This document shows, in pieces, positions 13,327 to 22,001 of a DNA stretch of 26,406 nt. The notes below the pieces were generated by a model. That model was not told the DNA's origin. It ran no database searches and saw only the letters and a list, made by a program, of their open reading frames with translations. The DNA is taken from assembly GCA_035295665.1 (NCBI GenBank), contig DATGIQ010000577.1:1-26406 (forward strand). Reading direction: 5' to 3'. The translations under genes were made by a program, and so were the position numbers. This stretch comes from DATGIQ01 sp035295665 (GTDB lineage: Bacteria; Planctomycetota; Planctomycetia; Gemmatales; Gemmataceae). Position 1 is the first letter of the stretch, and each line of letters starts with the position of its first letter.

Positions 13327-14232
13327 ATGTTCCCTAGCCGTCAACCGCGCAGCTTTCTCGACGCCCAGGTGCTATCCCGGCTGGCCAACGTCCCGTTGTT
13401 CTCCCGCCGGCCCATGCAGGGCAACGTTTCGGGACGGCATCCCAGTCCCCACCGGGGTTCGAGCGTCGAATTTGCCGAGTATCGCAAGTACGTGCCGGGG
13501 GATGATCTCCGGCGTTTGGATTGGCGCGTCTACGGCCGGTCGGATCGGTTCTATGTGAAGGAATTCGAGGCCGACACCAACCTGCGTTGCTGTTTCATCC
13601 TTGACACCAGCGGCTCGATGGCGTTTGGCTCGACCGGCATCGCCAAGATCGAGTATGCCCGCAAGCTGGCCGGCTCGCTCGGTTATTTGGCCGTTCAGCA
13701 AGGGGACGCCGTCGGGATTTCCTGTGTTGCCAAGGGAATCACGCGGAGCCTGCCGCCGACGAGAAATCCGGCTCATCTGCGGACGTTCTTCGACATCCTC
13801 GAGCAGGCGCAACCGGAAGGGGAAACCCACTTGATCTCCGTGCTGCACGAGTTGGCCGAGACTATCCGGCAACGGGCCTTGATTGTCATTCTTTCGGATC
13901 TGTTTGTCGAGCCGGAATTGCTCCGGGGCTGCTTCCAGCACCTGCACTTCCGCAAGCACGACATAGCCGTGTTCCACTTGCTCGATCCGCAGGAGATGAG
14001 CTTCAACTTTCGCCGGCCGATGCGGTTTCTCGACATGGAGGGGGGACCGGCGATCTTTGCCGAGCCGAACGAGATCGCCGATCGGTACCACCAGGCGTTG
14101 CAAACCTACCTCGGAGCATTGCGGGATGTGGTGTTGGAGTCGGCGGTGGACCATCATCGGGTGGCGCTGGACGAAGACTACGAACAAGTGCTCGTGCGGT
14201 TCCTCGTGGGCCGGGCGCGGGGACGGGGATAG
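13327..14232 (+). CDS. DUF58 protein with VWA-like fold
   Basis: 301 aa. The DUF58 signature EFAEYRKYVPGDDLRRLDW continues with RVYGRSDRFYVKEFE, then a VWA-type domain with the metal-site motif ILDTSGSM (D93, S95, S97) and a later acidic strand VILSDLF. DUF58 proteins are the regular partners of MoxR ATPases and are probably their clients or adaptors at the membrane. No membrane segment is seen here, which is common for the short form. AGGAGG (13317-13322) stands 4 bases before the ATG at 13327; a GTG at 13312 would lie ahead of this site and is rejected. The gene follows MoxR by 72 bases and precedes the BatA-like gene by 25. Confidence 0.92.
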   Translation: MFPSRQPRSFLDAQVLSRLANVPLFSRRPMQGNVSGRHPSPHRGSSVEFAEYRKYVPGDDLRRLDWRVYGRSDRFYVKEFEADTNLRCCFILDTSGSMAFGSTGIAKIEYARKLAGSLGYLAVQQGDAVGISCVAKGITRSLPPTRNPAHLRTFFDILEQAQPEGETHLISVLHELAETIRQRALIVILSDLFVEPELLRGCFQHLHFRKHDIAVFHLLDPQEMSFNFRRPMRFLDMEGGPAIFAEPNEIADRYHQALQTYLGALRDVVLESAVDHHRVALDEDYEQVLVRFLVGRARGRG

Positions 14233-14257
14233 CAAACGGATGCAGGGCTGCTGAACG

Positions 14258-16330
14258 ATGACTTTCCTTCAACCTTTCCTGCTAATCGGGCTCCCCCTGG
14301 TCGCGCTGCCGATCCTGATTCATTTGATCAATCAGCGGCGATACCAGACCCTTCGCTGGGCCGCCATGATTTTCTTGCTGGCTGCGAATCGAATGTCGCG
14401 CGGCTACGCCAGGCTGCGGCAAATGCTGATCCTGGCGTGCCGCATGCTGGCGATTGCCACGCTGATCTTCGCCATCAGCCGGCCGCTGGCCAGCGGCTGG
14501 CTGGGCCGTGCTGTGGGGGGCCGGCCGGACACAACGATCATTTTGCTCGATCGTTCGCCCAGCATGCGTCAGCAAGGTCCGGGAACCGTGATTTCCAAGC
14601 TGGAAGCCGGCCGGCAGCAGTTAGCACGAACGCTAGAAATGCTCGGGTCGGGTCACTGGGTGTTGATCGAGAGCACGTCCCCTGTTGCCCGCGACATCGA
14701 GTCGCCACAAACCCTTCTGAAACTCCCCTCGACCGAGCCTGCTAGCACTTCAGCGGATTTGCCGGCCATGCTGGAGACAGCCCGCGATTACATCCGCACA
14801 AACCGAACCGGCAACACCGAGATATGGATTTGCTCTGATTTGCGGCAGAACGATTGGAATCCCGACAGTGTGCGCTGGCAGACCCTCCGCGATGCGTTTC
14901 TCGAATTTCCGCAGAGCATCCGCATCCACTTGCTGGCCTATGCCGATGTCGCCAGCGGAAATGTGGCCATCCGAGTCACCAACGTCCGCCGAGTGCAAAC
15001 GGCCCACAGCGCGGAGTTGTTGGTTTCGCTCAAATTGACACGCGAAGGTGGCACGGATGCCCCGCTCCATCTGCCGGTGCAAATCGAAATCGAGGGCGCC
15101 CGTTCTGAAGTGACCGTCGATATGGACGGCTCGGCCTGCGAGCTGAAGGACCATCGCATCCCAATTGAGCGGGAGCGCGAACGGGGTTGGGGCAAAGTGT
15201 CGATTCCGGCCGATGCCAACCCGGCCGACAACGAATTCTATTTTGTCTTCGATCGGCCACAGCCGCGGCGGACCTTGATCGTCAGCGAGGATCCACGCAC
15301 GCTGGCCGCGGTGCAGCTCGCTGCCGCCATCTCACCGGACCCGGTGCTCTCGTGCTCTGCGGAAATCATCCCGCGCGAGCAGATGACGGCCACCGACTGG
15401 GAGGGGATTTCCCTGTTGGTCTGGCATGCCCCCTTGCCGGAAGCGGACACGGCCCAAGTCGTGCAAGCGTTCCTGCAACGTGGCGGGCAAGTCCTGTTCC
15501 TGCCGCCGCGGACCCCCAATGACGTTGCGTTCCTGGGAGTCCGCTGGCAAGACTGGCTCGATGTGCCCTCCGAGACTTCAGTCGAGACGTGGCGCGGCGA
15601 TCAAGATATCCTGGCCAACACCCAAAGTGGAGCGTCTTTGCCGGTCGGCCGCTTGCAGATCCGCCGGACCTGTGGCGTGTCGGGAGAGCTGACGCCGTTG
15701 GCAAGCTTGAAAGGAGGCCGGCCGCTCTTGGCCCGCCTGCCAACCACTCGTGGCGGGGTTTACTTCTGCACCACGACGCCGGACGCTGCCGACTCCTCGT
15801 TGGCCAGCAACGGTGTGGTGCTATACGTGTTCGTGCAGCGCGCCCTGGCCGCGGGAGCCGCCGTTCTCGGTCAGACACGCCAACTCGTGGCCGGTGATGC
15901 CGCGCTGGAGCAACCGTTGACCTGGCGCCCGGTCGCCGGCGCGGCCGATGCCCTTTCGACCGATTATGTGCATCACGCTGGCGTATATGCAGCCGGCGAC
16001 CGATTGCTGGCGGTCAACCGCTCTGCTGCCGAGGACCATGCGGCCGTACTCGCCGACGATCGAGTCGCGGAGTTGTTCCGGGGTCTTTCGTTTACGCGCG
16101 TCGATGATCGCGCCGGCAGCCTGGTCGGTCTGATCCAGGAGATGTGGCGGCCGTTCCTTGTCGCGATGATGATTGCGCTGCTCGCGGAAGCTGGGTTGTG
16201 TTTGCCGCGGCCAAAACCGGAGTCCGACGCGTCCGCCAAGGCAGCTCGTCCGGGGCCCGCTTCTGTGCGCGCCGACCCTGTGGCGCGCGCCGGCGCGTTC
16301 GGCTCCAGCCCCATGAGGCTTTCCACGTGA
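14258..16330 (+). CDS. BatA-like membrane protein with VWA domain
   Basis: 690 aa. The N-terminus MTFLQPFLLIGLPLVALPIL, then IHLINQRRYQTLRWAAMIFL, is the typical N-terminal BatA domain: a first membrane segment, then HLxNRR-like and WAAM motifs. A second segment lies at about 55-74. The VWA domain starts with ILLDRSPSM (D98, S100, S102), an intact MIDAS. The middle (about 240-560) consists of beta-sandwich and amidotransferase-fold-like parts, for example RTLIVSEDPRTLAAVQLA and ISLLVWHAPLPEADTAQVV. A last membrane segment is near 622-640 (WRPFLVAMMIALLAEAGLCL), and a Pro/Ala-rich tail follows. By family analogy it presents its VWA domain to the outside and works with MoxR. Its TGA overlaps the GTG start of the next gene by 4 bases, so translation is coupled. 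Confidence 0.88.
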   Translation: MTFLQPFLLIGLPLVALPILIHLINQRRYQTLRWAAMIFLLAANRMSRGYARLRQMLILACRMLAIATLIFAISRPLASGWLGRAVGGRPDTTIILLDRSPSMRQQGPGTVISKLEAGRQQLARTLEMLGSGHWVLIESTSPVARDIESPQTLLKLPSTEPASTSADLPAMLETARDYIRTNRTGNTEIWICSDLRQNDWNPDSVRWQTLRDAFLEFPQSIRIHLLAYADVASGNVAIRVTNVRRVQTAHSAELLVSLKLTREGGTDAPLHLPVQIEIEGARSEVTVDMDGSACELKDHRIPIERERERGWGKVSIPADANPADNEFYFVFDRPQPRRTLIVSEDPRTLAAVQLAAAISPDPVLSCSAEIIPREQMTATDWEGISLLVWHAPLPEADTAQVVQAFLQRGGQVLFLPPRTPNDVAFLGVRWQDWLDVPSETSVETWRGDQDILANTQSGASLPVGRLQIRRTCGVSGELTPLASLKGGRPLLARLPTTRGGVYFCTTTPDAADSSLASNGVVLYVFVQRALAAGAAVLGQTRQLVAGDAALEQPLTWRPVAGAADALSTDYVHHAGVYAAGDRLLAVNRSAAEDHAAVLADDRVAELFRGLSFTRVDDRAGSLVGLIQEMWRPFLVAMMIALLAEAGLCLPRPKPESDASAKAARPGPASVRADPVARAGAFGSSPMRLST

Positions 16331-18525
16331 ACTCGACGCACACGCTGACACTGCTTTGGACTTCATGGTCGGCCACGCTGTCCATCGGTGCCGTGCTGTT
16401 GGCGGCTGGGTTTTGCTGGATGGCATGGCGGCGCAGCGGCTATGCACGCTCCCAGGGCGTGCTGGAGTTATTGCGCCTGGTCATCATTGCTCTGATGGCG
16501 TGGATCCTCAATCAACCGGAATGGGTGGAGGAATTTCGGCCCGACGACAAGCCCGCCATTCTCGTACTCTGGGATAATTCCGCGAGCATGGATACGCGCG
16601 ATGTGCCTAGCGGCCCCAACGGCGGTTCCGCGCGGATTTCTCGGCGCGAGGCGATTACCGCACTAACCGATGAGACCGCCTGGACGACCCTGCGGGAACG
16701 GATGGACGTCATTGTCCAGCCGTTTGCATCGCCCGAAACGGGCCGGCGGACCGACCTGCATGAGCCATTGGCCCAGGCGCCCGACAAGGTCAAGCATCTC
16801 CAGGGCGTGGTGTTGATCTCCGATGGCGATTGGAATGAAGGGCCGCCGCCGGTTCAGGCGGCGACGAAGCTGCGTCTGAAGGGAATCCCCGTATTTGCTG
16901 TGCCGGTGGGGAGTTCGACCCGGCTGCCGGATATCGAGCTGCTCAGCCTCGGAGCGCCTACGTTCGGCGTCGTGGGCAAGTCGGTTCGCATTCCATTCAC
17001 CATTGAAAGCACTCTGCCACGCGACTATCTCACCACCGTGTCGTTGAAAACATCCGATGGCGACGAAGTCCGGGAAGAAGTCCGCATTGCGGCGATGGGC
17101 CGCACCACTGGTTCGCTCCTTTGGAAACCGACCAAGACCGGCGACGTCACGCTGACCCTTGAAGTGCCGAAACATCCCGATGAGACACTGGCCGATAACA
17201 ATCGGCTCACGGCGCCGATCGCCATCCGTGAAGAAAAACTGCGCGTGCTGGTCGTCGAATCGCTGCCCCGCTGGGAATACCGCTATCTCCGCAATGCCTT
17301 GGTGCGCGACCCCGGCGTCGAAGTGAGCTGCCTGCTGTTCCAGCCGGGCCTCAGCAAGGTTGGCGGCGGTGGCAAGGACTACATCAAGCAATTCCCCGCC
17401 GGGTTGGATGAACTATCGAAGTTCGACGTCGTCTTCCTGGGCGATGTTGGCGTCGACGATGGCCAGCTCACAGCCGAACAATGCCGGCTCTTGAAGGGTC
17501 TGGTCGAACATCAAGCCAGTGGGTTGGTGTTCATGCCCGGCGCCCAAGGCCGGCAATTTTCCTTGCTCGAAACGGGGCTGGCCGATCTTTTTCCGGTGGT
17601 GATGGACGAAGCGCAGCCAGGGGGATGGGGCTCGCGCACTCCTGGGCATTTCGAATTGACCGAGCTCGGCCGGCGGAGCTTGCTGACCAACCTGGCCGAC
17701 ACGCAAGAGGACAACCTGGAAGTGTGGGAGGACCTGCCGGGCTTCCAGTGGTATGCGCCCGTGGTTCGGGCCAAGGGGGGAAGCGAAGTGTTGGCGGTGC
17801 ATAAGGACGCGGCCAACACCTATGGCCGGCTGCCGCTCCTGGTCACGCGCACGTTTGGTGCGGGCAAGGTGCTTTTCATGGGCACCGACGGTGCGTGGCG
17901 CTGGCGTAAGGGAGTGGAAGACAAGTACCATTACCGGTTCTGGGGCCAGGTCGTTCGCTGGATGGCGTATCAGCGAAACATGGTCAAAGGCGAGACGATG
18001 CGGCTGTACTACTCGCCGGATCAGCCCCAGGTTCGCCAAACACTCGCCCTGCATGCCAACGTGATGGAACGCAACGGCGAACCCCTTGCCAAGGGAGACG
18101 TGCTGGCGCGCATCACCGCCCCCTCCGGCAAAACCGAGACGGTGCGGTTTACCTCGACCGGCGAGGAATGGGGTGTCTATCACGGCCGCTTCACGGCCGC
18201 CGAACCGGGCAAGCATGAAGTTACCCTGGCCTGCAAGCAGACTGGCGCGACGCTGGAAACGTCCATCTTCGTACAAGGAATCACGGCCGAGCGGGTCGGG
18301 CTGCCGGCGCGCCCGGAAGTCTTGGAGGAAATCTCCCGTGTGACTCACGGCAGCATGCTAGCTCCCGGCAAGATGGACCAGCTTCTGCATGCGCTTGCCA
18401 GTCTGCCGGAACCGCCGCCCTCGGTTCGCCGGGTCCAGCTGTGGAGCCATCCGGTGCTTGCGGGTGCAGTGGTTCTCTTGTTGGCCGTATTCTGGATCGG
18501 AAGGAAAATCGTCGGCCTGGTGTGA
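16327..18525 (+). CDS. Membrane protein with VWA and amidotransferase-fold domains
   Basis: 732 aa starting at a GTG that overlaps the preceding stop (GTGA). Two N-terminal membrane segments (about 16-34 and 47-63) are followed by a VWA domain with the MIDAS motif LVLWDNSASM (D83, S85, S87) and a later VVLISDGDWNEG. A beta domain follows (about 200-290), then a class I amidotransferase-like fold (LRVLVVESLPRWEYRYLRNA to FMPGAQGRQFSL) with no nucleophilic Cys in the elbow, then another beta-sandwich, and a C-terminal membrane segment (about 705-726, VLAGAVVLLLAVFWIGRKIV). This layout is typical of the large VWA protein in planctomycete MoxR clusters. The bulk is predicted outside the cytoplasm. 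The GTG start is chosen for the coupling; the frame is open further upstream but overlaps the previous gene. Confidence 0.86.
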   Translation: MNSTHTLTLLWTSWSATLSIGAVLLAAGFCWMAWRRSGYARSQGVLELLRLVIIALMAWILNQPEWVEEFRPDDKPAILVLWDNSASMDTRDVPSGPNGGSARISRREAITALTDETAWTTLRERMDVIVQPFASPETGRRTDLHEPLAQAPDKVKHLQGVVLISDGDWNEGPPPVQAATKLRLKGIPVFAVPVGSSTRLPDIELLSLGAPTFGVVGKSVRIPFTIESTLPRDYLTTVSLKTSDGDEVREEVRIAAMGRTTGSLLWKPTKTGDVTLTLEVPKHPDETLADNNRLTAPIAIREEKLRVLVVESLPRWEYRYLRNALVRDPGVEVSCLLFQPGLSKVGGGGKDYIKQFPAGLDELSKFDVVFLGDVGVDDGQLTAEQCRLLKGLVEHQASGLVFMPGAQGRQFSLLETGLADLFPVVMDEAQPGGWGSRTPGHFELTELGRRSLLTNLADTQEDNLEVWEDLPGFQWYAPVVRAKGGSEVLAVHKDAANTYGRLPLLVTRTFGAGKVLFMGTDGAWRWRKGVEDKYHYRFWGQVVRWMAYQRNMVKGETMRLYYSPDQPQVRQTLALHANVMERNGEPLAKGDVLARITAPSGKTETVRFTSTGEEWGVYHGRFTAAEPGKHEVTLACKQTGATLETSIFVQGITAERVGLPARPEVLEEISRVTHGSMLAPGKMDQLLHALASLPEPPPSVRRVQLWSHPVLAGAVVLLLAVFWIGRKIVGLV

Positions 18526-18555
18526 CGATCCCTGTTTGTTGCAGTCGAATGTCTG

Positions 18556-18579
18556 CCGGTCTGATACGATGGAGACCGG
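18556..18579 (+). other. 7-bp hairpin in the intergenic gap of the gene train
   Basis: CCGGTCT (18556-18562) pairs perfectly with AGACCGG (18573-18579) around a 10-base loop. It stands 30 bases after the VWA gene and 48 before the next start. There is no U-tract. The loop contains TACGAT preceded by TG, which resembles an extended -10 box, so an internal promoter is an alternative reading. An AAGGAGA ribosome binding site for the next gene follows. Confidence 0.35.
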
Positions 18580-18627
18580 TTCGAGGGGACCAAAAGGGTT
18601 CGCGTAGCTGCCCGAAGGAGACTGGAA

Positions 18628-21276
18628 ATGTTTCTTTCCCCGCAACAGCGTCGGCTCGAATTACCGGAATCACTCCGAACCCAGATGTTCGCGTTTCGGC
18701 GCCGGGTCTGGGCCATCAAATTGATGGAGGCCGGCTGCGGCGCCGCGTTTGGCGTCTTGGCCGCCTACCTCGTGCTGTTCCTCCTCGACCGTGTTTGGGA
18801 TACGCCAGGAGGGGTGCGAATTGCCATTTTTGCACTGGCCATGCTGAGTTGTACGATCGTGCCGCTGGCGTTGCACCGGTGGATATGGCGGCAGCGCAGG
18901 CTGGAACAACTGGCCCGCTTGCTGAGCCGTACGTATCCCAGCATCGGAGATCAACTCCTCGGTGTTATCGAGCTGGTGGGCAGCGAATCCGAACAGGCAC
19001 GGTCCATCGCTCTGTGCGAGGCCGCCATTGAACAGGTAGCCGAGAAAGCGCAGACGCGCAACTTCGCGGAGGCCGTTCCGAACCCGAAACATCTTCGCTG
19101 GGCCGGCGTCGCACTGGGAGCGCTGGTGATCGGACTCGGATTGTTGGCGCTCTATCCCGCGGCCGCGGCCAATGCATGGGCCCGGTTCTTGATGCCGTGG
19201 CGCGACACGCCGCGGTACACGTTCACCATGGTCGAAGCATTGCCCGACCAGATGGTGGTCGCGCACGGAGAACCCTTTTCGATGACGGTCAAGCTCGCGG
19301 AACAATCGGTCTGGCAGCCGAGCCAGGCGGAGGTCCACATCGGGGTGCAGCCGCCTGTTGTTGCCCGGCTTGCCGATGGAGCGTACGAGTTTGAGCTTCC
19401 CCCGCAAATCGATGCCGTGGGGCTCGACCTTCAGGTTGGCGACTTCACCAAGCACATTCGCCTGGAACCGACCTTGCGGCCGGAATTGAGTGGCGTCATG
19501 GCGGACATTGCCTTGCCGGGATACCTGGGCCGTGCGGACACTGTGAAAAAAGATGTGCGCGGCGGCGCACTCTCCCTGGTCAACGGCAGCCGGGCAACGT
19601 TTGTCGCCACGGCAACGCGGGAGCTGGCTGCCGCCAAAGTTAATGGCCAGCCCGTCGCTCCGCATGGTGCGTCCGTGGTCAGCCCGGCGACGGTGATCGA
19701 TGGCAATCTTCCGGTGGAGTTTCAGTGGCAAGATCGGTTCGGTCTCGGCGGGAAGGAGCCTTTCGTGCTGACCATCAACGGTCGGGAAGATGAACCACCC
19801 TCCATTGCCTGTGACGGATTGCCTTCGCGGAGAGTGGTCCTGGATACGGAGCAGCTCAGCTTCAAGGTGACGGCCCAGGATGACTATGGTGTGAAGCAAG
19901 TTGGCATGGAATGGCGGGGGATCGATACGACGAACTTCAAGAACCCCGCGACAGGCGAACGCATCCTCGCGGCCGGAGGTCCCGACAAGGAATCGGTGGA
20001 GCTGGCCGGCACGTTTACCGCTACATCACTGGGAATCGAGCCGCAGCCGATCCATGTGCGGCTCTTCGTCGAAGATTTCTTCCCGGGCCGGGAGCGGGTG
20101 TATTCGCCGACGTACCTTCTTTACGTCCTCAACGCCGAGCAGCACGCGATCTGGCTGACCGATCAGCTCAGCAAATGGCATCGGCAATCGCTGGATGTCC
20201 GCGACCGGGAGATGCAATTATTCGAAACCAACAAGCAGCTGCGGCAGCTTGCGGCCGAGGAAATCGATCAACCGGACACGCGCCGCCGGATCGAGACGCA
20301 AGCCGAGGCCGAGCGCACCAACGGACGCCGGCTCACCAACCTGGTGGCGACCGGTGAAGACCTGGTCAAGCAGGCCATGCGCAACCCGGAGTTCGGCGTC
20401 GGCCATCTGGAGAAATGGGCCGAGATGCTGCAAATCCTGAAGGATATCTCGGCCAATCGCATGCCCTCGGTCGCCGACCTGCTCAAGCAAGCTGCCCAAG
20501 CGCCCAAGCTCGCCCAGAACACACCGTCGGACCATGCACCCGCGGCCGGCCAGATCCGCACCACCCTTTCGGGGGAATCATCCGATGGGTCGAAAGAACC
20601 GTCGGCCAAAAAGAATGCGGTCCCGGCGATTGTCGATATCGAATCGTCCCAGCAGCCGGCCAATCCCAACGACAAGCCATCGGCACCGAGCGATAGCCGG
20701 AGCAGCCCGCGTCTTGGGCTGCCGACTACGATGCTGGCCGGGGGTGGCAAGAACCCCGATTCGTGCCCGGCGGGCCAAAAAATGGAAGAGGCCATCGTCA
20801 AGCAACAAGACCTCCTGGCCGAATTTGAAAAGATCGCCGATGAGCTGAATCGCGTGCTGGCCAATCTCGAAGGCAGCACTCTCGTCAAGCGTTTGAAAGC
20901 GGCATCGCGGCTTCAATACCGCGTTGCCGGGCGGCTGGGCGATCTCGTGGGCGACGCCTTCGGGGTTCCGGCGCGGGCCGCGAAGGAGGTTCAGCGGAAC
21001 CTGTTCACGGAGCTGTCGAAGCAGGAAGCGAAGAGCAGCCAGGATCTGTCGAACATCATGGACGACTTGCAGGCCTATTTCGAGCGGCGTCGGTTTGTGC
21101 AGTTCAAGGCCGTGCTCGACGATATGCGTCAGCAAGACGCGATCGGCGGACTACGGCAATTGAGCGAAGACCTGCATCGGGAGAGCGGGCTATCGATTGC
21201 ACAATGCGAATACTGGTCCGACACGCTCGACCGCTGGGCTGAGGACCTGGTCGAACCAGCGTCGGGGGGAACCTGA
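18628..21276 (+). CDS. Large DUF4175-like membrane and coiled-coil protein, N-terminal part up to a TGA
   Basis: 882 aa before the TGA at 21274-21276. AAGGAGA 7 bases ahead supports the ATG. Three hydrophobic segments lie in the first 180 residues: about 36-54 (GCGAAFGVLAAYLVLFLLD), 66-85 and 152-172. Between them is a cytoplasmic helical stretch (RRLEQLARLLSRTYPSIGDQ). The periplasmic part begins with Ig-like beta domains (RYTFTMVEALPDQMVV to DRFGLGGKEPFVLTING). From about residue 500 it becomes long charged helices, with a low-complexity linker at about 630-700 rich in Pro, Ser, Ala and Lys, and ends in helices (LDRWAEDLVEPASGGT). It resembles DUF4175-like proteins found in planctomycete MoxR clusters. 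The frame continues past the TGA without a shift into a family-like C-terminal part, so the real product may be longer. Confidence 0.82.
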   Translation: MFLSPQQRRLELPESLRTQMFAFRRRVWAIKLMEAGCGAAFGVLAAYLVLFLLDRVWDTPGGVRIAIFALAMLSCTIVPLALHRWIWRQRRLEQLARLLSRTYPSIGDQLLGVIELVGSESEQARSIALCEAAIEQVAEKAQTRNFAEAVPNPKHLRWAGVALGALVIGLGLLALYPAAAANAWARFLMPWRDTPRYTFTMVEALPDQMVVAHGEPFSMTVKLAEQSVWQPSQAEVHIGVQPPVVARLADGAYEFELPPQIDAVGLDLQVGDFTKHIRLEPTLRPELSGVMADIALPGYLGRADTVKKDVRGGALSLVNGSRATFVATATRELAAAKVNGQPVAPHGASVVSPATVIDGNLPVEFQWQDRFGLGGKEPFVLTINGREDEPPSIACDGLPSRRVVLDTEQLSFKVTAQDDYGVKQVGMEWRGIDTTNFKNPATGERILAAGGPDKESVELAGTFTATSLGIEPQPIHVRLFVEDFFPGRERVYSPTYLLYVLNAEQHAIWLTDQLSKWHRQSLDVRDREMQLFETNKQLRQLAAEEIDQPDTRRRIETQAEAERTNGRRLTNLVATGEDLVKQAMRNPEFGVGHLEKWAEMLQILKDISANRMPSVADLLKQAAQAPKLAQNTPSDHAPAAGQIRTTLSGESSDGSKEPSAKKNAVPAIVDIESSQQPANPNDKPSAPSDSRSSPRLGLPTTMLAGGGKNPDSCPAGQKMEEAIVKQQDLLAEFEKIADELNRVLANLEGSTLVKRLKAASRLQYRVAGRLGDLVGDAFGVPARAAKEVQRNLFTELSKQEAKSSQDLSNIMDDLQAYFERRRFVQFKAVLDDMRQQDAIGGLRQLSEDLHRESGLSIAQCEYWSDTLDRWAEDLVEPASGGT

Positions 21277-21282
21277 CCGGGC

Positions 21283-21313
21283 TCGAAATCAAGCGGCAGT
21301 TTGCCGCCTTCGA
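21283..21313 (+). promoter_or_regulatory. SECIS-like stem-loop directly behind the in-frame TGA
   Basis: GCGGCA (21293-21298) pairs perfectly with TGCCGC (21302-21307) around a GTT loop. Below it TCGAA (21283-21287) pairs with TTCGA (21309-21313), with a 5/1 internal loop between the stems. The loop begins 22 bases after the TGA (21274-21276). As I recall the bacterial SECIS model, the apical loop lies 16-37 bases from the UGA, the upper stem has at least 4 pairs, and there is a G among the first two loop bases. This hairpin meets all three. In GC-rich DNA such hairpins also arise by chance. Confidence 0.3.
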
Positions 21314-21891
21314 TCGTGCTGGAAGTCCTGCAAATCCTGGAAGGGGAAGTCAACCTCCGCGAGGATACTCGCGTTGCCCAACAGGCCAAGCCGGCGATTG
21401 CGAAACAACAACATGGCGAGCAGGCGATCGGCCTGTCGAAAACACAGCACCAGCTGCGCGACCGCACTGACAAGGTAACGCAACGCATCCGTGAGCTGCC
21501 CGATGGCGAAGTCCAGTTTGCCAGGGAGATCAACCTATTGGGCGCGGTCTCGGAGGTGATGGCCGAGGCGGCCAGCTTCTTACGACGTGGGGAGACCGGC
21601 ACGCCGGCCATCGCGGCAGAGACAGAAGCCATCGAGCTGTTGCTGCAATCACGCCGCTTCAATCCCAGCGGAGGGGGAGGCGGTGGAGCGGTTCCGGGTG
21701 GCGGCGGCGGCGGCACGACCAATGATTCCGCGCTCAGCCTCATCGGCAAGGGCGTCAACGAGAAAGAAGTACGGGAAGCGTCCGGCGTTTCCCAGGCGAC
21801 TGGGGAGACTGGGGCGACGCTGCCCGAGGAATTTCGCACGGGACTGGACGCCTACTTCAATCGCTTGGAGAAGGGTTCTAAAGAGCGGTGA
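21301..21891 (+). CDS. C-terminal continuation of the DUF4175-like protein, or a separate downstream gene
   Basis: This is the same reading frame as the preceding 882-codon gene, reopened right after its TGA. It is continuous from 21277 to the TGA at 21889-21891. There is no ATG near the start: only TTG at 21301, which lies inside a hairpin, or a GTG at 21316, and neither has a ribosome binding site. The sequence is coherent and protein-like: SLPPSIVLEVLQILEGEVNL opens a helical region, then RIRELPDGEVQFAREINLLG, AIAAETEAIELLLQSRRFNP, a glycine linker with two runs of six Gly, and LPEEFRTGLDAYFNRLEKG. I remember this C-terminus as part of the upstream protein in related planctomycetes. Options are one protein with a recoded UGA, a nonsense mutation with loss of the tail, or true re-initiation. 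Confidence 0.6.
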   Translation: MPPSIVLEVLQILEGEVNLREDTRVAQQAKPAIAKQQHGEQAIGLSKTQHQLRDRTDKVTQRIRELPDGEVQFAREINLLGAVSEVMAEAASFLRRGETGTPAIAAETEAIELLLQSRRFNPSGGGGGGAVPGGGGGGTTNDSALSLIGKGVNEKEVREASGVSQATGETGATLPEEFRTGLDAYFNRLEKGSKER

Positions 21892-21906
21892 GGATTGTGT
21901 TGAGCA

Positions 21907-21951
21907 GCGGTTCGCAGAACCGCGCGGTCTCCACGCGGTTCGCAGAACCGC
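21907..21951. repeat. Two identical 17-bp palindromes
   Basis: GCGGTTCGCAGAACCGC occurs at 21907-21923 and again at 21935-21951. Each is a perfect 7-bp inverted repeat around GCA. The copies are 28 bases apart, measured start to start, so they lie on nearly opposite faces of the helix. They sit between the preceding stop (21891) and the start of the first paralogous secreted protein (22002). They may be operators, a REP-like element, or hairpins that stabilise or attenuate the transcript. Confidence 0.7.
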
Positions 21952-22001
21952 CGCAAAACCGGCAGCAAGAACACGTGCGCAGATCGGGAGGTTAGCGTTT
22001 T

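Noticed and set aside
17413..18348. Minus-strand open frame antisense to the VWA/GATase-fold gene
   Set aside because: Shadow of a strong coding frame, with no start signal and no recognisable fold.
18670..19899. Long minus-strand open frame of about 400 codons
   Set aside because: It lies fully antisense to the DUF4175-like gene, which has a ribosome binding site and a family-like sequence. Long antisense frames are expected in GC-rich coding DNA, and the translation shows no domain.
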